Shown here: piece by piece, positions 8,531-15,509 of the stretch
How positions within the stretch are numbered: the stretch's first letter is position 1
Layout of the letters: every line of letters begins with the position of its first letter
NCBI GenBank assembly: GCA_024398845.1
Contig: JAKSIM010000022.1
Location: 1-44,493, forward strand
DNA: 44,493 nt
Source: Fibrobacter sp.
GTDB lineage: Bacteria; Fibrobacterota; Fibrobacteria; Fibrobacterales; Fibrobacteraceae
Direction of reading: 5' to 3'
Made by a program: the position numbers and the translations under genes
The notes under the pieces: model-generated
What the model was told of the DNA's origin: nothing
Database searches by the model: none
Seen by the model: the letters and a program-made list of their open reading frames with translations, nothing else

Positions 8531-10354
8531 TTACTTCACATCGAAAGCGGGCACAGGAAGGGCTTCGCCCTTCTTTATGGCAGCGTCAAGCGCAGCAGAC
8601 TTTGCCGGGTCCACCCACCAGTAAACCGGAATGGCATCTTCGCGATTATACATATCAAAGACCTTCTCGGGAGTTCCGTAACGGTTCCAATAAAGTACAC
8701 GGTGGTGGTCGCACTGCCACATCAGCACGTACGGTACAATTTCCGCAAGACGGTTGTCGAGCGCCTTGAGAATTTCATTGCGCTTCGCGAGGTCAAATTC
8801 CGTCTTTTGCAGGTCAATGAGACTATCCACCACGGCATCCTGGACTCCGCTCAGGTTGTTCGTCCCCTTTTGCATAGCCGTTGCAGAGTACCAGCTGGAC
8901 TCCGGGTCACGCAGGCGTCCAGCACCCCAGTTTACCCAATAAAGGTCAAAGTCGGCATCGTCCAAACGCTTGCGGAGCGTACTCTGGCTCATCTGTTCGA
9001 TGGTCGCCTCAATGCCCACTTTCTTCAAATCTTCTTGATAGAGAGTCAGGTGTCGCATATCCTCGCTTGCTGTAATGAAGTTGATGGTAAATGGTTTGCC
9101 ATCTTTCTCCAGCACGCCCTGGGCATTCACCTTGTAGCCCGCTTCGGCAAGAAGCGCACGTGCGCTATCCGGGTTAAAGCGGTACACAGGCGCCGTCGGG
9201 TTCTGGTTGTTTTGCCACAAGTCTGGGTAATAGCTATTTAAAAGGAAGTACTGGCCATACATGTACTTTTCGTTCATCTGTTCGCGGTTCATAAGGTACG
9301 AGAGCGCCTTACGCACGCGCACATCCTGGAACTGCGGTTTACGCATATTGATGGCCATGCCCTGGAAACCCATCGGCTCCTTATTAAAGATGCGCTGCTT
9401 TACGGCCCAGCCCTTTTGTACAGCTTCAAAATCAGTCTGTTTCATCCAAATGCTGCTGGTATAAATGGCGTAGGCGTTAAAATCCTGCTTTTTGAAAGCT
9501 TCCAAGGCCTTGGTCTGGTCGTTCATAAAGCGGTAACGAATCTTTTGGAAGTTGTACTTGCCTCGGTTCCAGTTCTTGTGGAAACCCCACCAGTCGGCAC
9601 GGCGAACTAGCTCCACATAACGGTCTTCGCGGAACGTTTTGATAATGTACGGTCCAGAGACCACCGGGAAGTCATAGCGAATCTGGTTAAAGTCCTTCCC
9701 CGCCCAAACGTGCTTCGGGAAGGCGAGCATGCCAGCGGCTTCCCAGAAGTTGCCCCAATGTTCTTCCTTCGCCGTAAGGCTCAAGGTAAGGCTATCGATA
9801 ACGACAGGGCGTTCAAAACGGCTGAGCCCCACCTTGAAAATCGGGGTCAGGTTCTTTTCGTCCATAATCACGTCGTAGTAAAACTGAACGTCCTCGGCGG
9901 TAACCGGCTTGCCATCGCTCCACTTTGCGCGCGGGTCCACATGGAAAGTGAACGTTTTGCCATCGTCGCTAATGTTCCAGGAGTCCGCCAAAATGCCGAC
10001 TTCGCGGTCCTCTGTACTATGCAGGTTCACAAGCGGTTCGTACATCATGCTCATGAGTTCTGCCGAGAAACTGTTATAGTCTTCCCACATATTAAACGAC
10101 TTGGGCATTGCAGAACCCCAAAGCGTAATCGTGCCGCAAGGGCGAGCATCCTTACTTGCAATCGGGTCAAATTCACCCGTCGCAGTTGAGTCCATCGGTA
10201 GCACCGGGCAATCCGCCTCGGACACAGCAGTGTCGTTCCCGCCCTTAGCGGCTCCAGCCTTGGATTCGTTACAAGCACTCAAGCCAATGAACATTGGGCA
10301 GAGAACCATGAACAGTAGACAATGTTTTGTGAAAAATGGACTGCGATTCTTCAT
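8531..10354 (-). CDS. Peptide-type ABC transporter substrate-binding lipoprotein (SBP_bac_5 family)
   Basis: The product has 607 residues. The N-terminus is a lipoprotein signal with lipobox LSAC (Cys28). The rest matches the oligopeptide/dipeptide-binding family: FNMWEDYNSFSAELMSMMYEPL near the start, the ADSWNISDDGKTFTFHV-RAKWSDGKPVTAEDV signature, and the C-terminal region for ligand binding. Length is slightly above the usual 500-550. It should bind peptides or another small ligand at the membrane and pass them to an ABC permease, but no permease or ATPase gene is beside it. It is the last gene of the minus-strand cluster, 26 bases after rnc, with a weak ribosome-binding site. Substrate specificity cannot be read from the sequence. 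Confidence 0.85.
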   Translation of the reverse strand: MKNRSPFFTKHCLLFMVLCPMFIGLSACNESKAGAAKGGNDTAVSEADCPVLPMDSTATGEFDPIASKDARPCGTITLWGSAMPKSFNMWEDYNSFSAELMSMMYEPLVNLHSTEDREVGILADSWNISDDGKTFTFHVDPRAKWSDGKPVTAEDVQFYYDVIMDEKNLTPIFKVGLSRFERPVVIDSLTLSLTAKEEHWGNFWEAAGMLAFPKHVWAGKDFNQIRYDFPVVSGPYIIKTFREDRYVELVRRADWWGFHKNWNRGKYNFQKIRYRFMNDQTKALEAFKKQDFNAYAIYTSSIWMKQTDFEAVQKGWAVKQRIFNKEPMGFQGMAINMRKPQFQDVRVRKALSYLMNREQMNEKYMYGQYFLLNSYYPDLWQNNQNPTAPVYRFNPDSARALLAEAGYKVNAQGVLEKDGKPFTINFITASEDMRHLTLYQEDLKKVGIEATIEQMSQSTLRKRLDDADFDLYWVNWGAGRLRDPESSWYSATAMQKGTNNLSGVQDAVVDSLIDLQKTEFDLAKRNEILKALDNRLAEIVPYVLMWQCDHHRVLYWNRYGTPEKVFDMYNREDAIPVYWWVDPAKSAALDAAIKKGEALPVPAFDVK

Positions 10355-10380
10355 AAAATTAGTTTCCCAGAATAAATGAA

Positions 10381-11205
10381 CTAAGGTCTCCCCAAATAAC
10401 GGGAAGGCTTCTTTTTAAGGTCAGCCGGTTCAACCGCCCCAGCCGAAGACTTTTCCTTTTCTAGAGCCTCGGCCTTTAAAGCCTCGAGCGTTACTCGGGC
10501 GGCTTCCTGTTCGGCACGTTTTTTGTTTGGCCCCTGGCCCTGCCCGTAAATTTTGCCGTTCACGTGGACCTGCGCGGTAAACACCTTCTGGTGTTCCGGG
10601 CCATCCTCGCCAACAATCTCGTACTCCGGCGCGGTGTGTAACTTGCCTTGGCAGAACTCCAAAAGTCCGCTCTTAAAGTTCACAAAGTCCTCTGCACTTA
10701 TGATTTCCTTAACGCGCGGGAAATGGAAACGGTTCAAAATCGCACGGACATCCTCGAGCCCGCCATCAAGGTAAACCGCACCGAGAACCGCCTCGTAGGC
10801 ATCGGCCAAAATACTTTCTTTGCCGCGACCGCCCATTTTGGCTTCACTCTTGCCAATTTTGATGTACTCACCCAGGTCCCATTCCTTTGAGGACTGGGCG
10901 CAGGCATGCCCTGAGACAATAGCGCTCTTGCGCTTGGAGAGATCGCCTTCCGAGTCGTCAGGGTAGGTCCGGTAAAGGTATTCCGTGGTAAGCATATTGA
11001 GCACGGAATCGCCCAGGAATTCCAGGCGTTCGTTATTGCTCTCGTAGGGCATGTCCTTACCGGTCAAAAACGAGCGATGGACCAAAGCGTGAGCCAGGAG
11101 TTCAGGATCGCGGAACCTGTACCCGAGCTTCGCCTCAAGCCCGTCCCCGGACTTCTGGCGAAACCAGAGTTTTAACAGTTTGTGGAGCATGTTTTTTTCT
11201 TCCAA
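10381..11205 (-). CDS. rnc: Ribonuclease III
   Basis: The product has 274 residues. It cleaves double-stranded RNA in rRNA and mRNA processing. The catalytic signature NERLEFLGDSVL (residues 58-69) carries the conserved acidic residues, and ADAYEAVLGAVYLDGG follows, with a C-terminal double-stranded-RNA-binding domain (YGQGQGPNKKRAEQEAA). The start is the TTG at 11205, chosen because AAGGAG lies six bases upstream; an ATG five codons later has a poorer site. A Lys/Ala/Glu-rich tail of about 30 residues follows the RNA-binding domain. In many bacteria rnc follows acpP, as here, but a terminator-like hairpin separates the two. Confidence 0.95.
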   Translation of the reverse strand: MEEKNMLHKLLKLWFRQKSGDGLEAKLGYRFRDPELLAHALVHRSFLTGKDMPYESNNERLEFLGDSVLNMLTTEYLYRTYPDDSEGDLSKRKSAIVSGHACAQSSKEWDLGEYIKIGKSEAKMGGRGKESILADAYEAVLGAVYLDGGLEDVRAILNRFHFPRVKEIISAEDFVNFKSGLLEFCQGKLHTAPEYEIVGEDGPEHQKVFTAQVHVNGKIYGQGQGPNKKRAEQEAARVTLEALKAEALEKEKSSAGAVEPADLKKKPSRYLGRP

Positions 11206-11242
11206 GAGATTCTCCTTATAATAGGGTGATAGTTAGAAAATA

Positions 11243-11269
11243 CAAAAATACCCCGGTTGTACCCGGGGT
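11243..11269 (-). terminator. Terminator between acpP and rnc
   Basis: ACCCCGG (11250-11256) and CCGGGGT (11263-11269) form a 7-bp stem with a 6-base loop. On the minus strand it is followed by ATTTTTG. It should end or attenuate the acpP transcript before rnc. Confidence 0.75.
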
Positions 11270-11324
11270 GTTCTGCCACTCGCTCCGCCCAACCATTGCG
11301 GGCAGAGAATCTGGGCTAAGAGAA

Positions 11325-11567
11325 TTACTTCTTCTTCTCTTCGAGGAAGGCAACCACGTCGGATACCTTGAGGAACTTTTCGGCGTCAGAATCGAGAATT
11401 TCGACTTCGAATTCGTCCTCGAGAGCCATCACGAGCTCAACGCGGTCGAGAGAGTCTGCACCGAGGTCATTGCTGAATTCAGATTCAGGCTTCACATCTT
11501 CAGCCTTAACTTCCAACTTGGCAACGATAACGTCGGTGACCTTCTTGAAAATTTCTTCTTGTGTCAT
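11325..11567 (-). CDS. acpP: Acyl carrier protein
   Basis: The product has 80 residues, the usual ACP length, is very acidic and ends in KKK. The phosphopantetheine attachment motif DSLDRVEL is at residues 38-45, with Ser39 as the modified residue. It carries growing acyl chains in type II fatty-acid synthesis and donates them to PlsX. ACGGAGT lies upstream of the ATG. It sits 47 bases after fabG, in the common fabG-acpP order, and the Sfp-type transferase at 39169-39849 is a candidate for its activation. Confidence 0.97.
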   Translation of the reverse strand: MTQEEIFKKVTDVIVAKLEVKAEDVKPESEFSNDLGADSLDRVELVMALEDEFEVEILDSDAEKFLKVSDVVAFLEEKKK

Positions 11568-11614
11568 TTTATACTCCGTTTGGAAATGTTTGGGTGCAAA
11601 TTTAGAAAAAACCC

Positions 11615-12346
11615 CTAGGCATTCAACCCCCCATCTACTCCAATTATTTGCCCAGTCACGTATTTAGCGTCATCGGACGCCAAAAAAACGACCATTTTGG
11701 CAACTTCCTCGGGTTGCCCGAGTCGACCCAGAGGAATTTGAGCGGCATATTTAGCCCGGACCTCGTCACTCAGTACGGCGGTCATGTCGGTATCGATAAA
11801 CCCGGGGGCGACCGCATTGACCGTCACGCCCCGACCCGCAAACTCCATCGCGTTGGACTTGGTAAGCCCGATGACCCCCGCCTTGGCCGCGGCGTAGTTC
11901 GCCTGACCCGCCTGGGCCCGGATGGCATTGACGCTCGCAATGTTCACAATTCGGCCATACCTCGCCCCGAGCATCGACTTCGCGACCGCCCTCGTACAGA
12001 GGAACACCGACCTGAGGTCTGTCGCAATGACCTCATCAAAAGCCTCGTCCTTCATGCGCAGTACGAGCCCGTCACGGGTGACCCCCGCATTATTGACCAG
12101 CACGTCGACCCCGCCCAAAGCTTTAATGGCCGCGGTAAAAACCTCCTGGACCTGACAAGAATCGCCCACATCACAGGCAAAGGAGAACGCCCGAACGTGG
12201 AACTCCTCGGCAATAGCCTTGGCCTGAACATCACACCCGCCCCGGGAAACCAGAGCCACGTCGGAACCGCGAGCGGCAAGTTCCCTCGCTACCGCAAGGC
12301 CAATCCCTCGGGAAGCTCCAGTAACAATAGACCTTTTGTTCTTCAT
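11615..12346 (-). CDS. fabG: 3-oxoacyl-ACP reductase
   Basis: The product has 243 residues. This NADPH-dependent reductase of fatty-acid elongation belongs to the short-chain dehydrogenase family. The cofactor motif TGASRGIG is at residues 9-16, NNAG follows near 87, and the catalytic YAAAK lies within GQANYAAAKAG; the end FLASDDAKYVTGQIIGVDGG is typical. No Shine-Dalgarno is visible: the leader is AT-only (TTTATATTTAAAAAT) and directly follows a terminator-like hairpin at 12362-12392. This suggests a leader-poor or separately promoted message. Neighbours plsX and acpP fit the family's standard cluster. Confidence 0.95.
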   Translation of the reverse strand: MKNKRSIVTGASRGIGLAVARELAARGSDVALVSRGGCDVQAKAIAEEFHVRAFSFACDVGDSCQVQEVFTAAIKALGGVDVLVNNAGVTRDGLVLRMKDEAFDEVIATDLRSVFLCTRAVAKSMLGARYGRIVNIASVNAIRAQAGQANYAAAKAGVIGLTKSNAMEFAGRGVTVNAVAPGFIDTDMTAVLSDEVRAKYAAQIPLGRLGQPEEVAKMVVFLASDDAKYVTGQIIGVDGGLNA

Positions 12347-12361
12347 ATTTTTAAATATAAA

Positions 12362-12392
12362 AAAAAGGCAGGGCCATAAGCCATGCCTTTTT
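12362..12392 (-). terminator. Terminator or attenuator hairpin between plsX and fabG
   Basis: AAAAAGGCA and TGCCTTTTT pair, with an inner GGC/GCC extension around a CATAA loop. T runs flank it on both strands. It sits 31 bases past the plsX stop and 15 bases before the fabG start, so it divides the fatty-acid cluster into two transcripts or attenuates it. Confidence 0.7.
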
Positions 12393-12423
12393 CAAGTTCA
12401 AATTCGCGTTGCGAATAAACTAA

Positions 12424-13425
12424 TTAAGCCTTCGGAGCTTCCGCAGATGCTTCAGCCGGTTCGTCCTTGATTGCCATCAAGCGTTCGTTCACCTTAGCGG
12501 CGACACCCTTTTCGGCATACTGGGCGGCAACTTCGATAGCCTTTTCGATAGCGAGTGCATCGGAACGGCCGTGAGCGATGATGCCCGTGCCATTGAGGCC
12601 AAGCAACAAGGCGCCACCCGTAGCGCGATAGTCCCACATCTCGGCAAAGCGCTTGCCTGCCGGAGTATCGATGGTGCCAAACATTTCTTGGTGCATTTCA
12701 AAGAAACCTTCCAAGAGTTTAAGCACAACGTTACCCGTATAACCAGAGCAAGCCACAACGTCGGCCTTACCAGCAATGAGGTCACGGCCTTCGATGTTAC
12801 CGATAAAGTTTACCGGGGCGGACTTCAACAGCTGGTGCGCTTCCTGAAGTACAGCCGGTCCCTTGTGTTCTTCTTCGCCCATGTTGAGGAGACCAACCGT
12901 CGGGTTCTTGTAACCGAGGTAGGTTTCTGCAAAGGCAGAACCTGCAATGGCGAAGTCCACAAGAGTAGAGGCGCGTTCATCAACGTTAGCACCAGCGTCC
13001 ACCAACACAATGCGGCGATCCTTGGTCGGGAGAGCACAGCCAATAGGCGGACGACCAAAGCGTTCGGTCGAACGTCCAAGGAGCATAAGGCAGCTAGCCA
13101 TCATGGCACCAGAGTTACCGGCACTAACGCTAGCATCAACCATACCCTTCTTTTGCAAGGCAACGCAAGTCACCAAGCCAGAATGCTGTTTCTTCTTAAC
13201 CACCATCACGGGGTGTTCGTCCATGGCCACAGGGTCCGGAGCGTCAACAACAGAAATGCCGTTGCCAGCATAGCCGAGCTTTTCCAAGCCAGCCTTGACC
13301 TGAGCTTCCGGTCCGCAGAGGACCACATGAATATTGGCGTTTTTCTTGACGGCGTTTACCGCGCCTTCAATACACACGTCTGGGGCGTAATCACCACCAA
13401 GGGCATCCAGTGCAACTTTGATCAC
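12424..13425 (-). CDS. plsX: Phosphate acyltransferase PlsX
   Basis: The product has 333 residues. It converts acyl-ACP and phosphate to acyl-phosphate, the donor for PlsY in phospholipid synthesis. The start MIKVALDALGGDYAP, the segment VSAGNSGAMMA and the C-terminal GLNGTGIIAHGRSDA are characteristic. The start codon is GTG at 13425 with AAGGAG six bases upstream. A short Ala/Glu-rich tail (DEPAEASAEAPKA) follows the family core. It lies 21 bases after rpmF, in the order seen across many bacteria. Confidence 0.96.
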   Translation of the reverse strand: MIKVALDALGGDYAPDVCIEGAVNAVKKNANIHVVLCGPEAQVKAGLEKLGYAGNGISVVDAPDPVAMDEHPVMVVKKKQHSGLVTCVALQKKGMVDASVSAGNSGAMMASCLMLLGRSTERFGRPPIGCALPTKDRRIVLVDAGANVDERASTLVDFAIAGSAFAETYLGYKNPTVGLLNMGEEEHKGPAVLQEAHQLLKSAPVNFIGNIEGRDLIAGKADVVACSGYTGNVVLKLLEGFFEMHQEMFGTIDTPAGKRFAEMWDYRATGGALLLGLNGTGIIAHGRSDALAIEKAIEVAAQYAEKGVAAKVNERLMAIKDEPAEASAEAPKA

Positions 13426-13446
13426 GGATTTCTCCTTCTACACAAA

Positions 13447-13635
13447 TTAGGCTTCGGCACCCTTCATGTCGACAACTTCCACACCATTGTAGAAGCCGCA
13501 AACCGGGCACACGCGATGCGGGCGCTTGGTTGCACCGCAATGGTCGCAAGTGGCCATAGCCGGGGCTTCCATCTTCCAATGGGTGCGGCGCTTGTCACGA
13601 CGAGCGGTCGAGGTCTTTCTTTTAGGTACTGCCAT
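13447..13635 (-). CDS. rpmF: 50S ribosomal protein L32
   Basis: The product has 62 residues. It starts [17 protein letters not shown], the typical L32 N-terminus, and has a zinc-ribbon with CxxC pairs at Cys30/33 and Cys43/46. AGGAG lies within the last codons of the preceding yceD-like gene, so the two are translationally close. rpmF-plsX adjacency is widely conserved. Confidence 0.97.
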   Translation of the reverse strand: MAVPKRKTSTARRDKRRTHWKMEAPAMATCDHCGATKRPHRVCPVCGFYNGVEVVDMKGAEA

Positions 13636-13637
13636 TT

Positions 13638-14168
13638 TTAACTCCTGTTTTCCATTTTGCTCTTAAGAGCTTTGAGTTTTTCCCAACGAGGATCCAAGGG
13701 CTTTTCGGCATCCGCGGAATCTTCGCCGGTTTGATTGTTTGTTACAAAGATAAAATCTTCGTCAGGATTTTTCACGGGTGCAAATGGTTCTTGCAACAAA
13801 ACCAGCTGTCGGACGCACTCGGAAATATCTACGAAGTCCTGTGTCTGCGGGATTTTGTACGCGAAAACATCGTCGTCATCGTCATTCAATTCCTGCGATG
13901 CCACCTGGAGGCGTTCCACCTCGATCGTCATTTCGGTTTCGAACGGACGGTCAAAGAGTTCCAGGGTGCGGACACAAGTTAGAGTTTGCACTCCAGAGAC
14001 CTTACCAGTCACAAGACACTTACCATTGCCTTCGGGGCTAACCAGCACCTGAGCTACCAGATCGCCCTTTAGGTGCAGTTCGTCGAAGACCTCAGGAGCA
14101 TCGGCTCTTGACCAGACCACTCGGCGGTCTTCGGATTCAGTAAGGTTTTGTGCAATATCGAGTCTCAA
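13638..14168 (-). CDS. YceD/DUF177-family protein
   Basis: About 176 residues from a proposed TTG at 14168 ([12 protein letters not shown]). The frame extends further upstream, but that stretch is Tyr/Ile/Phe-rich and unlike protein, and the family is normally about 170 residues. No good ribosome-binding site precedes the TTG, so the start is uncertain. The core [20 protein letters not shown] matches the DUF177 strand-Cys pattern; the second Cys of the usual CxxC pair is Leu here (CVRTL). The C-terminal [13 protein letters not shown] matches the family's end. YceD has been linked to 23S rRNA accumulation; its gene precedes rpmF in most genomes, as here. Confidence 0.8.
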   Translation of the reverse strand: MRLDIAQNLTESEDRRVVWSRADAPEVFDELHLKGDLVAQVLVSPEGNGKCLVTGKVSGVQTLTCVRTLELFDRPFETEMTIEVERLQVASQELNDDDDDVFAYKIPQTQDFVDISECVRQLVLLQEPFAPVKNPDEDFIFVTNNQTGEDSADAEKPLDPRWEKLKALKSKMENRS

Positions 14169-14271
14169 AGTGGCCCAAATGTAGTAAAATAAAGGAAAAG
14201 GGTAAAGGGGGCACTCGCAAGCCACGTATTTAGCAACCAACAAAGCGAAGGGTCCAACCTCCGTGAATATT

Positions 14272-14300
14272 ATTATATAAGATATATAATATGTCTCCAA
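14272..14300 (-). promoter_or_regulatory. Promoter candidate for the yceD-rpmF-plsX cluster
   Basis: On the minus strand TTGGAG and TATAAT are separated by 17 bases. Transcription would begin near 14265, giving a leader of about 97 bases. A second TATAAT on the plus strand (14285-14290) could serve the divergent glycosyltransferase gene. The -35 match is weak. Confidence 0.45.
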
Positions 14301-14371
14301 AATTTGCGTTCTTTTTACGTACCCCCTCCCTACCCCCGCCATAAACCTTTGATTAAATTTGCGCTTGAAAA

Positions 14372-15508
14372 ATGATTTTGAACGTTTTGACATACGTCGC
14401 AATTGGCTTACTCGCCATTTTCTGCGTCTTCTACCTGTGGTTGGAAGTGCGTTTTTACCGCGCACTCGGAACCGTCCGTGCAGGCGCCTCTGACATTGAA
14501 CCAAAACCCGACGTCAGCATTTTGATTGCCGCAAGGAACGAATCCGAAGGCATTCGCGCGACCCTCGATTCCGTTTTGGCACAGGACTATCCCGGCAACT
14601 GGGAGGTCTGGGTCGCCGATGACCGCAGCACAGACGACACCCCGAAGATTCTTGCCGAATACGCAGCCAAGTACCCAGAACGGCTCCATGTTTTGACCAT
14701 CACAGACATCCCCGAAGGCGTGAGCCCCAAAAAACAGGCCATTAGCAAAATGATTGAAGCCTGCAACGGCGAAATCCTTTGCCTCACGGACGCCGACTGC
14801 CTAGTCCAGCCCACCTGGATTCTTGGAATTGTCCGCGAATTCGAACCGGGCATTGAGCTCGTCGCCGGGCACTCTTACATCCCGACCGAGCCAAAAAAAT
14901 CCAAGGTCATTATCTGCATGCAGGCGATTGAAACTCTCATTTACCGAGTCGCCGGAACCGCGGGTCTCGCCATGAAGCTCCCGCTCACCAGTACCGGCAA
15001 CAACCTCGCCTACCGCAAGAGTTTCTTCAAGAGCGTAAACGGTTTCGACAACGTCATCAAAATCCAAAGCGGAGACGACGACCTCCTAATGCAAAAACTC
15101 GCCGCCGACCGCCCGTGGGCCATGCGCTACTGCATTGCCCCCTCGACTTTTGTCACCACGAACGGCAAAGAAACTTTGAAGGAACTATGGGAACAGCGCA
15201 AACGTTGGGCCTCCAAAACCATCTACTACACCCCAAAGATTGTTTTTGTACTCAGCATGGTATTTTTGTTCCTCACCATGCTCTGCGTTACGGCCATTCT
15301 CTCGCCGTTCAGCTTTGAAATTTTCATCGCCACGCTTATCGCCTTCGTATTCAAGTGCGTGGGAGACCTCGTTTTAATACTTCGCGGGCTCAAGGTATTT
15401 AAACAGGAACACCTCATCAAGTGGTGCATCCCTGTAGAATTTATACATGCTCCTTTCACCGTACTCGCCGTTTTGTTCGGCCTGTTCGGTCGCTTCAAGT
15501 GGAAATAA
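14372..15508 (+). CDS. Membrane glycosyltransferase, family 2
   Basis: The product has 378 residues. An N-terminal membrane segment (residues 3-25) is followed by a GT2 domain with VSILIAARNE, DDRSTDDT (nucleotide-sugar), DADC (metal-binding DxD type), GDDD and the QRKRW motif of processive-type enzymes. Two or three C-terminal hydrophobic segments follow (about residues 288-370). It likely transfers a sugar from a nucleotide donor to a lipid or polysaccharide acceptor on the cytoplasmic face of the inner membrane. It ends one base before the topoisomerase start. Donor and acceptor cannot be assigned. The ribosome-binding site is weak. Confidence 0.85.
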   Translation: MILNVLTYVAIGLLAIFCVFYLWLEVRFYRALGTVRAGASDIEPKPDVSILIAARNESEGIRATLDSVLAQDYPGNWEVWVADDRSTDDTPKILAEYAAKYPERLHVLTITDIPEGVSPKKQAISKMIEACNGEILCLTDADCLVQPTWILGIVREFEPGIELVAGHSYIPTEPKKSKVIICMQAIETLIYRVAGTAGLAMKLPLTSTGNNLAYRKSFFKSVNGFDNVIKIQSGDDDLLMQKLAADRPWAMRYCIAPSTFVTTNGKETLKELWEQRKRWASKTIYYTPKIVFVLSMVFLFLTMLCVTAILSPFSFEIFIATLIAFVFKCVGDLVLILRGLKVFKQEHLIKWCIPVEFIHAPFTVLAVLFGLFGRFKWK

Positions 15509-15509
15509 T

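Noticed and set aside
14169..14504. N-terminal extension of the yceD-like protein
   Set aside because: The added sequence is Arg- then Tyr/Ile-rich, overlaps the divergent gene and promoter, and exceeds the family length.
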